From Dichotomocladium elegans (Eukaryota > Mucoromycota > Mucoromycetes > Mucorales > Lichtheimiaceae): a DNA stretch of 64,000 bases. A model generated the notes under the pieces. That model had not been told where the DNA came from. It did not search any database and saw only the letters and a program-made list of their open reading frames with translations. Location of the stretch: the NCBI GenBank assembly GCA_025716815.1, contig JAIXMN010000003.1, positions 496,001-560,000 of the forward strand, written 5' to 3'. Shown here piece by piece: positions 44,289 to 58,400 of this stretch. Made by a program: the position numbers and the translations under genes. Position 1 is the first letter of the stretch, and each line of letters opens with the position of its first letter.

Positions 44289-45504
44289 ATGTCTCGCCAA
44301 TACCGAAGAGTGGGTTACCAAATGATCAACATCATAGACATATTAAAAAAAAAAGATATCTTTAGGTCCCCACTGTTGACGACCCGCTTGAAGCACATCT
44401 TGCTAATACCCCAAGCAGCGATCCTCTGGACTCATCAGTAGCGAGCTCTACACATCCGAATTATGCAGCTCCCGTCTGCCCACCAACAACCCGGGTGCCA
44501 TCTCCTCATCCCACCGACAGACAACGATCAGATCTCGAGGAGGCATTTGGCGAAAGTTTTAATGACGATAGCGAAGATGACGACGAACGCGGCAATCAGG
44601 AATCACAACGATTATTAGGACAATCCTCCTCCTCGCAGCCATCTGCTACGGTGCCAGTTCAGGCATCAAGTAGCTCGCACAATATCTCTCACAGTCGTCC
44701 TGCCATTCTGCCTGTAACAAATGATGGTGTCTTCTCGAATATGGCTGCGAAGCCCGAGAGGGAAGGCGACAAGTTAGACGAAACTCCACCGGTATATCAG
44801 CTCTGACGAATGTTCTTTTACTCGGTACTAACCGGGTACCCCTTTACAGGCATATGAAGAAGCAGCTGCTGATGCTACTCCTCCGTACTGGCAGACAACA
44901 ATCATCGCTCCTCCAGGAATGGGAGACATGATCCTGGTAGAGGGCATGCCCGTCGGCAACTTGTTCAACTTTGCATGGAATCTGCTTGGTAAGGTCGTCG
45001 ATTTACGTTATGTGATCATTCTTTTAACAACAGAATTGGCTTTTTTATAGTTTCGGCAAGCTTTCAATTCGTTGGATTCATGTTAACTTATTTATTGCAT
45101 ACTTCCCATGCTGCCAAGGTAACTCGGTTCTGTCTGATTTACGTAAAATATTCGATACTGATAAGAATCTTTAGCAAGGGTCACGGACAGGCCTGGGGAT
45201 CACATTCGTTCAATATGGTTTCTATATTCGCAGTCGTAAGGATCTTTGAGCTCTATGGAGACCATCAGAAATATTGCTAATTGAGCCTGTCTTAGGTGGT
45301 TCACTTGATGATTTCGAATTATCAGACGGAAATACGGATGGCGACGGCAATGACGCCCAGGAGAGCACGAATGCGGATATCATTGCTTATTTGTTAATGT
45401 TGCTTGGCTGGTTCATTATCATCCGGGCAATCGGCGATTACATAAGAGCACGAAAGATGGAGAATATTATTACTGCGGAACCTTCACCTGAGAGCATCGT
45501 ATAG
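44289..45504 (+). CDS. BSD2: Bsd2/NDFIP-type ubiquitin-ligase adaptor, three membrane segments
   Basis: Chosen start ATG 44289 (MSRQYRR) joins across an intron to VPTVDDPLEAHLANTPSSD, followed by an acidic Ser-rich cytosolic region. A PY motif is created by splicing (ETPP|AYEEAAADATPPYW), giving PPAY and PPYW, the sites that recruit Rsp5/Nedd4 ligases. Family core: GMGDMILVEGMPVGNLFNFA, SFQFVGFMLTYLLHTSHAAK, QGSRTGLGITFVQYGFYI and IIAYLLMLLGWFIIIRAIGD. Yeast Bsd2 sorts metal transporters (Smf1/2) to the vacuole from Golgi/endosomes. It converges on the 45764 gene with about 260 bases between. Confidence 0.9.
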
Positions 45505-45763
45505 TCGCAATCCATTACCGTAACCCCCTTTCCCCTATCTCTCTCTTCCGTCCTGCCATTCCTCCATTCCATCATCCCTTGTCTACGTTATTCTAGTTAC
45601 TCCTGACATACACATTTGTTCTGTTTATCTCGTTACTCATCATGCGTTATCTTCATTTTAATCGCAGCAGAAATAACATTCATTCTGCTGCTATATTATC
45701 ATATAAATGTACAATAATCCGGAAGGATATGGTGATATTTACTTCGCATTCATCGAATGCACT

Positions 45764-46029
45764 CTACTTTCTATAGCCCTTCGACTCCTTCTCGAGGTTT
45801 TCCTTGAATGCCTTGGCAAAATCACTGGACATTTTGGAACCTGCACAGCAAAGCAGCGTTAAAATCACAAGAATATAACTAGATTCTTAAGCCATTCTGG
45901 TGTACCCTTGTTGGTCACATTAGAAACATGGTGGTGTGTTTTCGCTGCCATTCTGTGGAAGGTAGGGCTGGACAACAGCTTCTCGGTAATGAATGTGGAT
46001 ACCCAAAAGTTGACGATGCGCTGGAACAT
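45764..46029 (-). CDS. Conserved-looking 66-aa protein, unrecognised
   Basis: Two exons join in phase (NVTNK-G|SKMSSD). The first, from ATG 46029, reads MFQRIVNFWVSTFITEKLLS then SPTFHRMAAKTHHHVSNV; the second adds a lysine/glutamate-rich helix (FAKAFKENLEKESKGYRK) and a TAG at 45764-45766. The N-terminal half is amphipathic and basic, which would suit a small mitochondrial or membrane-associated protein, but that is a guess. Clean splicing and composition make it a likely real gene. Confidence 0.55.
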
Positions 46030-49000
46030 TATAGTAAAATAAAGGGACAACGAAACAAAGTTTCGGCTGGGTGGATTCTGATAATAAACCTGGCTTCTTG
46101 TTTCCCATTGGTTAGAATCTACAGGGCTGAAGTAATTTTTTTCCGTGTCGCCCCCCCCACCCGCTTGAATATGAAGTTCTTGGATCCGTGCATTGGGTTC
46201 GGTGCTGGTGCTACTATTGTCTTGTTCTCAGGCCCTTGTTCTTCCGGCCTCCTATTAGTATCTGTTCTACCGCAACGGACTCTTAACCTAGCTAGCGATA
46301 TCTGTTCCCTCTAACGTGGCCATACTTTCGCAACAAGCATGTAGGGATTCTCCTTGTTTACACATATAGCTATATGGACATCAGTCAGCGATAATGTAGG
46401 CAGAGCTATGCTTTCGCGATCTTGCTGTTGTCAGATACTGCACTTCTACAGTTAGTAATGGACAGGATTGCCAACAGAAAAGAGACTTTATGCACGCGAA
46501 AGGTTGAGCGTGTTTACTATAAAAGGAACCAGGAAGGGGAATACGCTCCATGTAAAAGCAGTCATTCTTGTCCTGTTAGAAAAAGGAAAGGTGCAGGGCA
46601 CCTTTTTGGTGAATAATTTTTTCTCTCCTTTTCTTCTGGTGCAATATAGGGACGATTACATGGTCTCCACTACTAATGCCGAGATCCGCGCCAGCTATCC
46701 CGGCGCCAAACGCAGAACCATTTAAAGGCCTGTATTTTGACGCGTAGCTTGGTAAGGTTTCCGTGCGGTCAGCAGCTGTACAATTCTGTCAGCAGCAGTA
46801 AGTTCCATCCCGTCGTAAAGAATCTGTCTGCTGCTCTCCTACAATATATTCAACAGGCGCGGGATGGGAATGACGCGTACGCACTGCGATGATGGTAGGC
46901 CACTTTTCAAGCACAACAGCGAAACCGATGACCATGAGATTAGACGGCTCCATTTGAAGGACAGCCTTGTCGATTATGGGTGTTTCACTCCATAAAACCA
47001 AAAGTTAAAAAAACATCAAACAAATAACCTCCTCTTCATTTTTGTCGTAGCATATTGGAATCGGATGCATGCACAGACTGGAACATCACATGTTATGACG
47101 AAAGCCTTTCTCGCAGGCAGTTCACTAGCAAGCATTCATGCCATATATACATGGAGTTAAGAAACAGCTGAGCAACACGAAAAAGACATCATCAAAATGG
47201 CTTTTGGATCAATCATGCCATCTTTTGCAACAAGATTGGAAACTAGCATCATTAGCATCGAAAGCTCGCTATAGTCACAGCACTCTAAACAACTTGAGCA
47301 GTTGTCAATAAGCACCAAACGACTGCAGGAATCATTGCCAGCTTCGACCTCGTCTAAAAAAACGACTTATAAACTTACCTCCATCAAATCTACACTTAAA
47401 AATTTCATATTTATCTGAAGAGGGATCATCCACACGACTATCTTGTGATTCATTCCCATCCAGATCCAATCCATTAACTGAAACAGCAAACTCACCAGAG
47501 TATACCAGAGATACATCATCATCGACACCTTCAGGGTGCTTGTTATCTTCTCCGAAGCTTAATGGCCGGCCATCATCGCTGTTCTCGTCCACAAGATCGG
47601 CGCTATTACATTCATCTGTCCCTATTCTTGAAATCAATCCAATTTCATTACCCCCTTCTCAAAGTAGTTGAAACGGATGGTATTGTCTGCGACACTACTA
47701 AGCTATCCATTGCCGCGATTATCAACCGGAGACAACTAACTTACATGACCAATACAAGTATGGAAATCCCCTATCTTCGCGACAACAAAAGATTATGTCC
47801 AATGGCTCATAGTCGATGTTGCATCTGGTTGATCAATTGTACACTTCTCAGCAAAAGCCTTTTACATCTGCAGAATGGCAACAAATCAACCAACTATTCC
47901 AAAACAAGCATTGAATCCCACATACCTCGCCCTTAAATCCTACGCTCAGCACAACCTTGAAAGTCATCGATATCATGCTAAAGCAGATATCTAACATCAA
48001 AACAGGACTGTTTTATCTATACATATCAGGCAATTTGTCCCGAAGACCCGGACGAATTTTCAAGCGCTTCCGATATTAGAATGGCAAAAGAAGCTGTATG
48101 AAGCCTTCCAGCGTTTGTTCACGCTGACTGAAAATACAAGCGGTATGCCTGCAGTGCACCCTTATGCCTCTATACCGTATATTCTTTTACGACAAACAGC
48201 ATCAATTCTTACCGGAGGAACTCACATAAGGGCGTTACTATAGCATATAAGAGTCTTGTGTAGGAAAGTCGCCCTGCGCACGAACTTTTTATGAATGAAT
48301 AGCCCCAGGGTTAGTAAGACAGGTAGCATTGTATACGCTTAGACCTATTTTCATAGTCTTTTCCTTTATTTTCGGCACTGGGCTTTTCAAGAGGTTTTTG
48401 CTGACATGAGAATAATCTAAGCAGCATGCAGAGTACGGCAGCCGAGATTTATTGCGGCATAGATTCATAGACCACTAGGCGCCTGTATACTTTATTTTCA
48501 ATCAAGTTTACGCCATGCGATCATGGATATCACGCCACCAGTACACAGTGTTTGCGGTTCAATAGAGACAATTTATGCGCGTACTAAGCCGATGAATATA
48601 CAATTAAATGATGATGTTAGCAGTTCGAGCCTATTAGTTGTCACACAGCAGACAGTATTGCTCTCTTTCCGCCCGGATCACCTATAGGGTGCCTCCCCTT
48701 CGTTCATCAAATGGAGCGTGGCCCAACTACCTTGCTTATCGCATCTTAACCCTGCGATAACTGGACTGTCAAGTTCTTTAGGGGAGATTGCGGTAGTTAG
48801 CCTTTGCTAGCAATTCACTCGTGACTTCTTGTGTCATCTGCTGAGCATTCCTATGGGTTGTTATTAACAAAGAAATCATGAGCCCTCAGACTGCGATTTT
48901 CTTGGAATATAACAAAAGCGCATATAGTGTTTTAATTCCCTTTCCCCCGTCAGCAGGTTGCCAGCGAGAAAGTTCCACCCGTAGTCTCTGCTTTCATCAA

Positions 49001-51017
49001 GCAGTTAAAGTTGAGCAGCAAATGACTCGGATCAATAGTCCGCATATGTTACTGATAGGTGAAGTACCATCCCAAGTACAGTACAGTATATTATAACACC
49101 TACTAACAAAGCACGTAATGAGAAGTCATTGAAATACAAAGAAACACCGCCCTCGCTGCTGACAATGATGCGTTCTGAGGCATGCAGTGATTTCGATGCC
49201 TCTATTGCTGACAAGATAACGACGACGTAGCCAGCAGCGGCAGGCAGCAATAATGGCAAGGCACAATGCAAAGTCGTTTGCGATGTCGCGTGATTTCATA
49301 GACTACTCGACTGCTAAGCTATATTCATATTCCACGAACAAAAACGTTCCACTGGTCGAAATGCCGAGAAAAATGCAATAGTATAGAGAATCAACTCTTT
49401 CGGGAACTGTATTGAAACAGTATCAAACAGTCTCATTGGACATCAACGACCCTTTTAACAATACGAAAACGACGTCGCCTCCTTTGGATATTCAACCATT
49501 GTGACGGAAGCAAATATACGATCAGCTATTCCGGTTTTGTATCGTGCATGTTCTGATATGTGTCGATGTTTCTGGCATTGCAGTAATAACAAGGCGCATG
49601 GATGAGTTGATGAACAGCACTAGATATGGTAACATCACGTGCATATGATTCGCGCAGCAGTAGGCGTGAAAGCAGCCCGTCTTTTCCTTCTGTTGTTAAA
49701 GTTACATCTTGCGTCCTTCCTTGCAGACTTTGAAAGAACCTAGTAATCACATACAGAATGTAAATACTCTATCGCAATGGCACATGCAGCTTACTCCAAT
49801 CATTCAGGTCCATTGTAATAGATTCAATTATCAAAAAGGTGGTCGATACTTCGATATCTGCAAGACCCAAGTCGAGTTATCAGTGGGATAGTCCCTTTGA
49901 CATGATCTAATTTTAGCAGATAGTTGGTACTCTTCCACGGGCTACTAATCGACCGCTTCAGATTAGTATGAATACATTAGGTTATTCCAAATAGCTCGAT
50001 ATTGTGTCGATAGCAACACGCCGTTCAAGCTGACACGCAGTCGACGCTATTGTATCCAATCAGGCTGACAGATTCAGCATATCGTTATTTGCTGAATCAC
50101 TTTTATTCTCTTTAACTGTATATCTCTGTTTTTCCATATATCTACATCGCAAACACAAAACGGTGATTTCCCGCCAAATTTACCTCTATAGCTTTCGCAC
50201 GCCTATCGAGAAGTGTCAGATAGAGACACTTACCGCATTTCTGTGCTATATTTTTCTCTCAGCCGAGCTGAGCGCTCGAACCGTCAAGCGTGGTATGTCT
50301 GTCTTCCCAAAAATGGAGGTGAAAAAATGAAAGGGACTCTAGTTTTTTTCCATGTTCTTTCTGCTGATCGGCAGTAAAGTTGCTTCAGGTATCCGACGTA
50401 TCATCTTTCTCAATGCATGCGTCATTTGTTTTATCGCCACTCGTAAGAAAACAATGTATAATATTCGCAGTATTCTTTCCATCAGCGCGCAAGGGAGACC
50501 ATGAATATACACAATCCTTAAATGGAGGAGAATACAAACAATTCCATCCGTTTGTCGTTTCACCCTGAATGCCCATATCTGGTGTTTGTTCATTTCCTAC
50601 GACTCGATGAACCACAGCTTATCAATTTCATTACACAAGGTTATCCATCCTACACAATCAAATACCTCGTGGTGTGTCTTTGAATTCGGATGGGCCGACT
50701 GACATTGTCAGTACGTCTTGTTTTGTTGAACTGGTGCGCGTATATTAAAATCCGTGTATTATACATGTAACATATCCAATAAACATTTTATGACAAACAA
50801 ACAATGTACGGCCTTGATAGTTTAAGGGTGTACACCGATGATGCTCTAGGTATCCTAATCGTGATTATGCATGAAGGAGCTGATAGAATAAAGGGCCTAC
50901 GAACTTCACATGAATCATACACTCTAATAGGCGAGCAATGCACAAAATAGTCGTTGTTTGGACTGCAAGTCCATCCCATATATACATATTTTTTTAAAAA
51001 AAAAAAAATAGAGTCGA
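46030..51017. other. Large spacer with decayed open frames
   Basis: About 5 kb without a convincing gene. Minus-strand stretches at 46640-47001 (EPSNLMVIGFAVVLEKWPT) and 47332-47637 (acidic; DECNSADLVDENSDDG) are better than random but lack ATG starts and splice partners. Open stretches at 48878-49096 and 49526-49750 have no motif. A short hairpin (gattcagca/tgctgaatc) lies at about 50069-50097. The character fits old transposon or gene remains. Confidence 0.5.
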
Positions 51018-53033
51018 CTAGCTTTCCAACGCACGCTGCTCTTCGCGTTCTTTGGCAGCCTCTGTGCGCAACATTGGGCCGCGATACATTAGGCTCAGGA
51101 CGACAGTAATGCTTGCCATGACAGCTTGAAATACCAGGCCGCGGAACATATTCTCAGAAGGGTGACCATTTGGATCTCGGAATTTGTCGAGAATAAGGAC
51201 GAGAATAAACCCGACAACCTGCGCAACCTGCCAAAGCAAGGAAGTTGATACAGATTCAGGAATAGGATATGATACTGTATGATAGTGAATAGCCATTTTT
51301 ACAACAGTGTGTCTTGAACGCATTACCTTCAACTCCGAGTTCGACCACAACCGGAACCATAAAAGACAGGAAGAAATTATTTAGAGCATTGACATACATG
51401 ATGGCTGCAAAAGAGTCGCGCTTGACTAGTAAGCAGGATGGACGTTGTCAGTAACAATGGAGGTACATAAAATATTTTTACTCAACTGATGAAAATCATG
51501 GCAATGTAAGTACTACACATGAACGGTGCCATCAGCTTAAGAAAAAGGGTGTGTCGCTTAGTACTGTCCAACATGGGGCCGGCAGTTACTATAAGGGATA
51601 GCCGTATTCATGATAAGTCGTAGAGCATAGACCGAGAGTTAGACATAGAGACATACATGCTCCGATTGCGCCTGCCGCCATGGCGACTGCAACCATATTA
51701 CCGGCCTGGCTATCTGTGTACCCGTAAGGAGTAATCGCTTGATTAAGCAAAGCACCCCATGCAATGCTAAGGCCGATATTGATTCCATGGATTCCAAGGA
51801 GAATCAAAAACTGAAAGTTCTTGATGAGAGTCCAGGTATTCTGAAAGAAGACGGCAGCAGTTGGTGATCCAATGTCGATTCTTTCAGGTTCATACGAAAC
51901 TGGGATAGGTGGCTTCGCGGGAAGAAGGAATTGAGGGATAACAGCTCCCGTACAGATACCGGCCACCATTATAATCTAAAGCATTGCGATTATTTGGATG
52001 AATATCGTTTTCCGGTATGCGTACCGTCATTTCGATTTTGTCTTTTCCGGTTGCTACAGAGGGCATGAGGAACATGGAAACCATGCCGCCATAGTTGGAC
52101 GCTAGTGGTCTGCACGGTTAAACAAATGCAACAGGCATTTTCCGTAGAAAAGAGCCCAGTACTCACCGACAAACATCCCAGCAGTCGCTCGACGATGCTC
52201 AGGAAACCAAACCGTGGCAAACTGGGATTTAAAGGCGATATTGTTTATATTGCAATGAATTACCTCTTTTATTACACTTAATCATGCTTACCTTAGTCAT
52301 GATGTTGAGAGTCAATGGGTTTCCGATAGATGAAATGATTTGGCCAAGCATCACTATTGGAAATGATGGCGGATGAATGAGGACCGCGAACCAGCGGATC
52401 CAGCAGCCGATCGCAGTGATGAGGCCTGCAAGGATGAGCTGTCCATATTTCACCGGTTAGAAAGCAATAAGGTGGCCTGAAAAGCATTCTACTGGTGAAA
52501 GGACTTACAGATCGCTTGGTGCCAATTCGTTCATAAAGCCAGCCAGTAATAAAACTGATAACGATGTATACAACTGCCTGGATGTTGAAAAGCCAATTGA
52601 CATTTGACAGGCTGACGCCGAGGTATTCGGCGACAAGTTTGGGGATAGGGCTGAAGGTATTTTGAAAAATCGAGACGCCCGCCCGGAGGACGACGAGAAA
52701 GAAGAGGGCAACCCACGCAAGTGGATGAGTTCGAAGATGATCGTTGCCGCCTGCAGCAGCGCAATTTTCGCCTTTGGAGGGTATACATTGTTTTTCGTCC
52801 GAGTTGTTCTGTGAGGACGAGTCAATGATAGTAAAACATGTCGCTCGTCCGACAGACATGGTTGACGAGGAAGATTGCCGAGAAATCGGCAGTGTCTTTG
52901 GATGCAGTTGGGTTAATTGTCTGTCCGTCTCGAGTGCCCTATCTTGCGTCTTTGGGTAGATTTCCGCAATGCTATAGGACGCATAAGGGTCTTCTGTTCC
53001 AGTGCCTATTTTCTCCATAGTATCTCGTAGCAT
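51018..53033 (-). CDS. Major facilitator superfamily transporter (FLVCR/SLC49-like group)
   Basis: From ATG 53033 (MLRDTMEKIGTG) a ~110-residue hydrophilic N-terminus precedes TM1 (LAWVALFFLVVLRAGVSIFQ). Diagnostic blocks: GVSLSNVNWLFNIQAVVYIV, FITGWLYERIGTKRS, IGCWIRWFAVLI, GQIISSIGNPLTLNIMTK, FATVWFPEHRRATAGMF, ASNYGGMVSMFLMPS, NIGLSIAWGALLNQAITPYG and late LLWQVAQVVGFILVLILDKF. About nine short introns. This pattern matches fungal transporters related to FLVCR/DIRC2 (SLC49). Substrate unknown; the animal relatives move heme, choline or pyridoxine-like compounds. Confidence 0.85.
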
Positions 53034-55467
53034 AGGATTAGAAAAAGAGTACTCCTTAGAAATATGAGAAAAAATGCAGAGATTTAAAGGAAACGGATGG
53101 TCGGGATGATGGAGAACCTAAGTTGGGTATTGACGAAGAAACTTGGCGCTCCATGACGACACCCTCCGTATCGAACCAGCAGTTTGCATATATGACGGCA
53201 CCGAGCAAAATAAATAGTCGAGATAACACAAACAAATCAGAAAAGCGCGTGCAGATGAAATTCTATGGATACTTTGCCGGTCCGTTGCTAGGCACACACA
53301 CACACACACGTACATCGATACTAATTTTGCTAGTCTGCCTCTAATTGCATCCCACTCACAAAATGCGAAGAACATCTTCATGTACGTAATGCTATTTCAT
53401 CTGCATACCCCTGGAGCTTCACTAGAAATGTGTTCGTTGAGGAAACGCTATCGGTGATCCTTCTGTCTATCATCAAGTAATATGGTCTGACAAAAAATAG
53501 AATGCCCTGTTCTTTGACCACCAAAAAAATTAAGGCCTGTTTCGATTTTATGAATACCTATTGGAGAGCCTTATTTTTCAAAAAAAGAAAAAAGTTAATC
53601 ATGTTAAAAACATTGATAAATATATATTAATAGTAATCGTCATGCTAACCGATAAAATCAGATCCGCTGGTTCTCATGGCAATGAAGTCCTTCTTATTGG
53701 CATGGTGTCGGCTGCATTCGCGATAGAACGATTTTTGAAGAATTTTCTTTCTGACGTGTCATTCGCATATAATTGTGGCAGGCTAAGAGTTATTGATGAA
53801 GTCCTTTCGGAAAACTCGCACAGGAAGCATATTGATCTAAAACATGACAGTTGTAACTGCAATGCTCAAAATAAAGATTTTTGTGGAAGGAAAACAATAC
53901 TCGAGAACGGTAGCATTAATCCACTGATTGTTCAAGTGTTCAGCATCATTATATCCCTATAAGTCTTCCCACAATGCAATTAGCTAATCAACAGATTGTC
54001 CTATCCATGCAACCCCTCATTTCTGAAGACAGGTCGCTTTTCAGCTCTACGTAAATTGCTAGGAATAGTATGTTCAAACGAGATAGTATTCATCAGTCAT
54101 ATACTCCTTCTGCATTGTTCTATGCACCTATGCTATAGTCCATATCATGGCCGAGAAGAAATTGAAGCCTTCCTTTATGAGGATGTAAATTCTTAGTCAG
54201 GAAGCAGACGTGCTTACTCATAAGTCTAAAACATCTAGGGATCCTGTCACTACTGTAATTAACTACCAATGCAGATACATAAATTTCATTAGGACATTAT
54301 CGGTGCGAACTTGATGGATGTGTAAGCATGATTCTCCTTTTCCTTCGAATAGCCGCGAAAGCGCCGATGATTGCGCTATAGCCGTTCGCACCAATGAAAA
54401 TGCAATACTGGAGTAGGATAAAAGTATAATGTGTGAAATAATATGACAAGCTCTTACGTACACGCCCGTTACGGGTTTTCCCCGCTATCAGATTTCATGG
54501 CGTCAGCTTCCACCCAATCGGCGCTGCAGCATATTTGTCTTCTGGTGTGCGCATTGGCTGTCTGTTTTCGCTAGTGAGACTTTTAGACCCAAGGGCGCTC
54601 TTGCTCGCACAAACTGTCTACTTCAATATCACGAACACGAGATGAATTGTAAGTGCCATCTTATTGCATGTAGTTTGATAATCCACCATCTGCTTCCTTT
54701 TCAGTTCCCCTACAACCCTTGAATAAATTTCATCCTCCATATAAAAGCAAAAAAGAAAAAAGTGCGAAACAAACATGGAGCACGTCTACCAGATGGACAT
54801 GGGTGCATATCAGCTATTAAGTGTCCCATTTTCTTACCAATTAGCAACACATATCAATATACATAACTTGCCCAGTCGGTACCAGTACAAGCCCAGTCCT
54901 AGCTGTGAGAGTAGCAGCAACGGACAATCCCAACAATCAAGAAGTCAATTGTATGTTGCCAAACATTGCATGGGTACATTGGGTAAATTGCTTACTTCTG
55001 TATCGTAGTTTAGGTCATCTATTGCTCAAGTTCGTGCATCAAAGGAGGAAGAATCCCACAGAATGTGATGTCGGAGAGCCAGAATGATGTTTTCACGGGA
55101 AGAAAACTCCCTCTCTCTCTTTTACTCGTCTAATTCGAGGGAAATTCGGGTTCTCCGAATCCCTTTGTGCATAGCCGCGCTAAGCCCTACAAATTTGACA
55201 TTGTTACAATCTGCACTGCTGGTCCTTCTCTTTTACATTAGCTTCCCTAGAATGCCATTAATTTATGTTGTACCGCACAGAACAAAAGCATGTTTCGTAC
55301 CTTCCAATTCCGTACGCCTGAATTTTTATGATTGTGCGGCTAACACGTGACGGTTAGGATTGTTAAAACTACTTTACCAAGCGACTTGACAATAAGCCTT
55401 TTTCGTTACTACACAAGAATTCTAAACTTGGCAGGAGAACCGTTATTAAAAACTATAGACTCTTCTG
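53034..55467. other. Intergenic spacer upstream of MFS and Furry genes
   Basis: Contains a (CA)n run at about 53293-53309 and several unsupported open frames. One at 54775-55008 starts MEHVYQMDMGAYQLLSVPF with a Ser/Gln-rich tail but has no identifiable domain or partner exon. The proximal 500 bases upstream of the Furry start are probably its promoter and leader. Confidence 0.45.
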
Positions 55468-58400
55468 ATGTCAAAACGTCGCATTCCCCCTCCTCCTCCG
55501 GCAGCATCCTTGGCTTCTTACAGCCTGGGACGTGACAATCACGAGGCTCCGACAGCAGCTACTACGCCTCCTTTTGCTTTCTCCTCGTCGCAGTTATCAT
55601 CTTCATCGACTATATTTGACCCAAACCTTCATGGCGCTCATGCCCATAATTACTCCTCTGCATCACCTGTTAATATACCATCAAACGACTTACGAATGCA
55701 CAACAATCGGAATCGTAGCTATGGCTCGGCCAGCGACTTTCAATCTTCCCCTAGATCTATCTTAATGGAAGGCTCTCCACAAACCGGCATGCCTATGCTG
55801 GGTCGCGGCAGTCCTCTCCCTTTTCCATCCGGAACTGATCGGCGGGCAACCTCCTCAACAGAGAATATGAACGAGGTTATGGTCAACCGTAACATAGCCA
55901 GTATTGGCCCTACCGCGCTAAGCTCTGACTATGCTCTTGGAGTTGTATTCGCTCAGTTTTCCCACATTGCGGACAAGAAAATGGAGCTAATCCTTCATAT
56001 GGGGATTGTGAGTTTTCAGGGAAAGTTGTTAGCGCTTGTGGATTGCTAATTTAGAACTGTAGGATGCAGAAGTTGATTTCCGTAAATTGCTTGCGGTTGG
56101 AATGGATCCGACTTTCGATAAACTCATTTGCTCGCTATCGTCGCTGGCGATCTGTCAACAAAAACAAGTGATTGACGCCGTTATGAGGTGGAGGCGGACA
56201 ACGATCGAACCGCTTGACCCAGCGCTTTTGCGGCGAATCACGTATGTTTTACCCGTACGATATCACGGTCATGTCAGACTGATACAGATTGTATGAAGTG
56301 AATCAGCTCCATTATCTCGCGCCAGAGACGTCCCATCCATTTTGAAGGAGAGACAATCTGTAGGTTGCGAAGTGCGTGTGTCGGTACCATAGATATTCAC
56401 TACAACTACAACAGCTCGCATCCGTCTATATCCTTTGCAGGGCACTTATCGAGATAGTGAAGAATTTCACCCCAGAAACATTGCCTGAGGATTTGGGAGA
56501 GAACCTAGAAGAAATCGTGTTTAATCAGCTGAAAAGGGCAGATCCGTAAGTCGATGCGAATGGGCATGGGACTCAGAACATTTAACCTGGACTATCTAGT
56601 GAAGCTATCAAACGGTCGAAAAATCGGACAGCCAGCATGGACTTATTCGCAGAACTCATCGGTGAGCTCTCGAATGTCCGATTTGCATCTGTTAGCGACC
56701 GTTTCATAGCAGAACTCGAAAAATATAATAATCAGACAATCATGAAGGAGCGACAGAGTCATATGGAGATGTTGATTCGTGGCATGCGTTTTCTGAAGAT
56801 CAAGGTAATGTTCAACATCAATGCGTATTTCAAACTTAACGTTTCTGCTAGATCTATCCCTTGGATGCATTGGAAGAAACAGCAGACTTTTTGTGTAGCT
56901 GTGCCAGCTTCTTCAAAAATGCGCATGGAGCCAAGGTCAAGAATACCTACGCTAATTTGTTCGTTTTATTACTGTCTCCTATTGCAGGAGTAAGTTACAC
57001 ATCATAGAAAAGTATCCAAAACACATCACTGATTTCTTGTATAGGTTGCAGTTGCAGAAGTTAATTTTCCTGCTTGGAGTAGAGCAGTTGATCTTGTATA
57101 CCCCAGGGCTCTTAAAATGACCCTGAAGCCTAGATATATGATGGTAGAAGGGCAGATAAGAAAACTATGATCAGGATCGATATTTATACATGTTTATATT
57201 TTAGGCTGGTTACCCACTTGTTACGATCTTGCTCTGCGTTAGTCGGAGGGAGTTCTTCAGCAATAATTGGATGTCCATCGTCGAGAGCTGTTGCCAAAAA
57301 TTCAGCAAAGTGAGTCGTATATGGTGGAGGTAGAAATTATGATCATTTATCACGATATTAGGATAAATACACTCGGCAACTAGCGCTCGGATGCATTACC
57401 CGGCTAATATGGACATACCTCTTCCGATGTACCGAAAGCACGGTCATTGCATTTAAGAAACTGGATGGCATAATCAAAACACTTTTTCCACCATTCCGAC
57501 GCACCATATACCCATCCGAAACGCCGCTAGACCATTTTATTTTGATTACGTATTTTGGACTGATGAGAGACGTGGATACAGCATCAAAAAACATTATCTA
57601 TTATCTACTCAATGCCGACAATACAGCCTCGAATCTACACTTAGAAAACATAAATCCGGAACGCATGATTATCGCCCTCCGATCATTCCGCCTAATGCTA
57701 AACAATCTAGAACAAGGAGTATTACGCCCGCCTTTCCCAGCTGATCCGGATATGTTAGCTACAGGCGTGTCGCTGCAATGCAGCGCAGATATGTTTTCTG
57801 GTCCAATTCGATCCGTTAAGTCCGAAATCACTGATCGAGTTGAAGAGATAATCCACAAAACGTTACTCTGTCTTGATCAGACATTTGGTCGATTACTTGT
57901 TATGGATGATAAGACAGCTGTTATGAAAGTTGCAAGTACTGTGGGAGCTAATACGGGTAGTAGTGGCCTCGGTGGCGGTAACTACTCTGTGCCAATGTTT
58001 GCTAGCAGCGTCGGAATATCAAATTCCTCTGACGGCGGCCCTCAAGTTCAGCATCAATATGCGACATTCGCTGTGTCTTATTCAAAAGACAAACAAGCAT
58101 ACCTCGATGTCTTAAAGACAATTCTGGATTCGATGCCTCGCCTCATGCCTGCAGGAATTCCGCTGCCAAAAATCGTCGAGATGCTATCACGTTACACAGT
58201 TCATGCAGATCCTGAGGTTATCCAGGCTGCCTCTCAGGCTCTACTGCGGATTGCGACTCAGATCGATAGTCGGACTGTGGTAGCTGGCTACGCTTCGTTC
58301 GTTTACCGTATTGAAGACAAATTTTCGGATATCTTAATATCTCTCAGTAATGGGCCCATGACTGGTCGTAATCATAACGGTAATGGCGGTGTAATGAAGC

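Noticed and set aside
52505..52825. Additional minus-strand open frames within the MFS gene
   Set aside because: Alternative frames of the MFS N-terminal exon. The chosen frame gives continuous membrane helices and family motifs.
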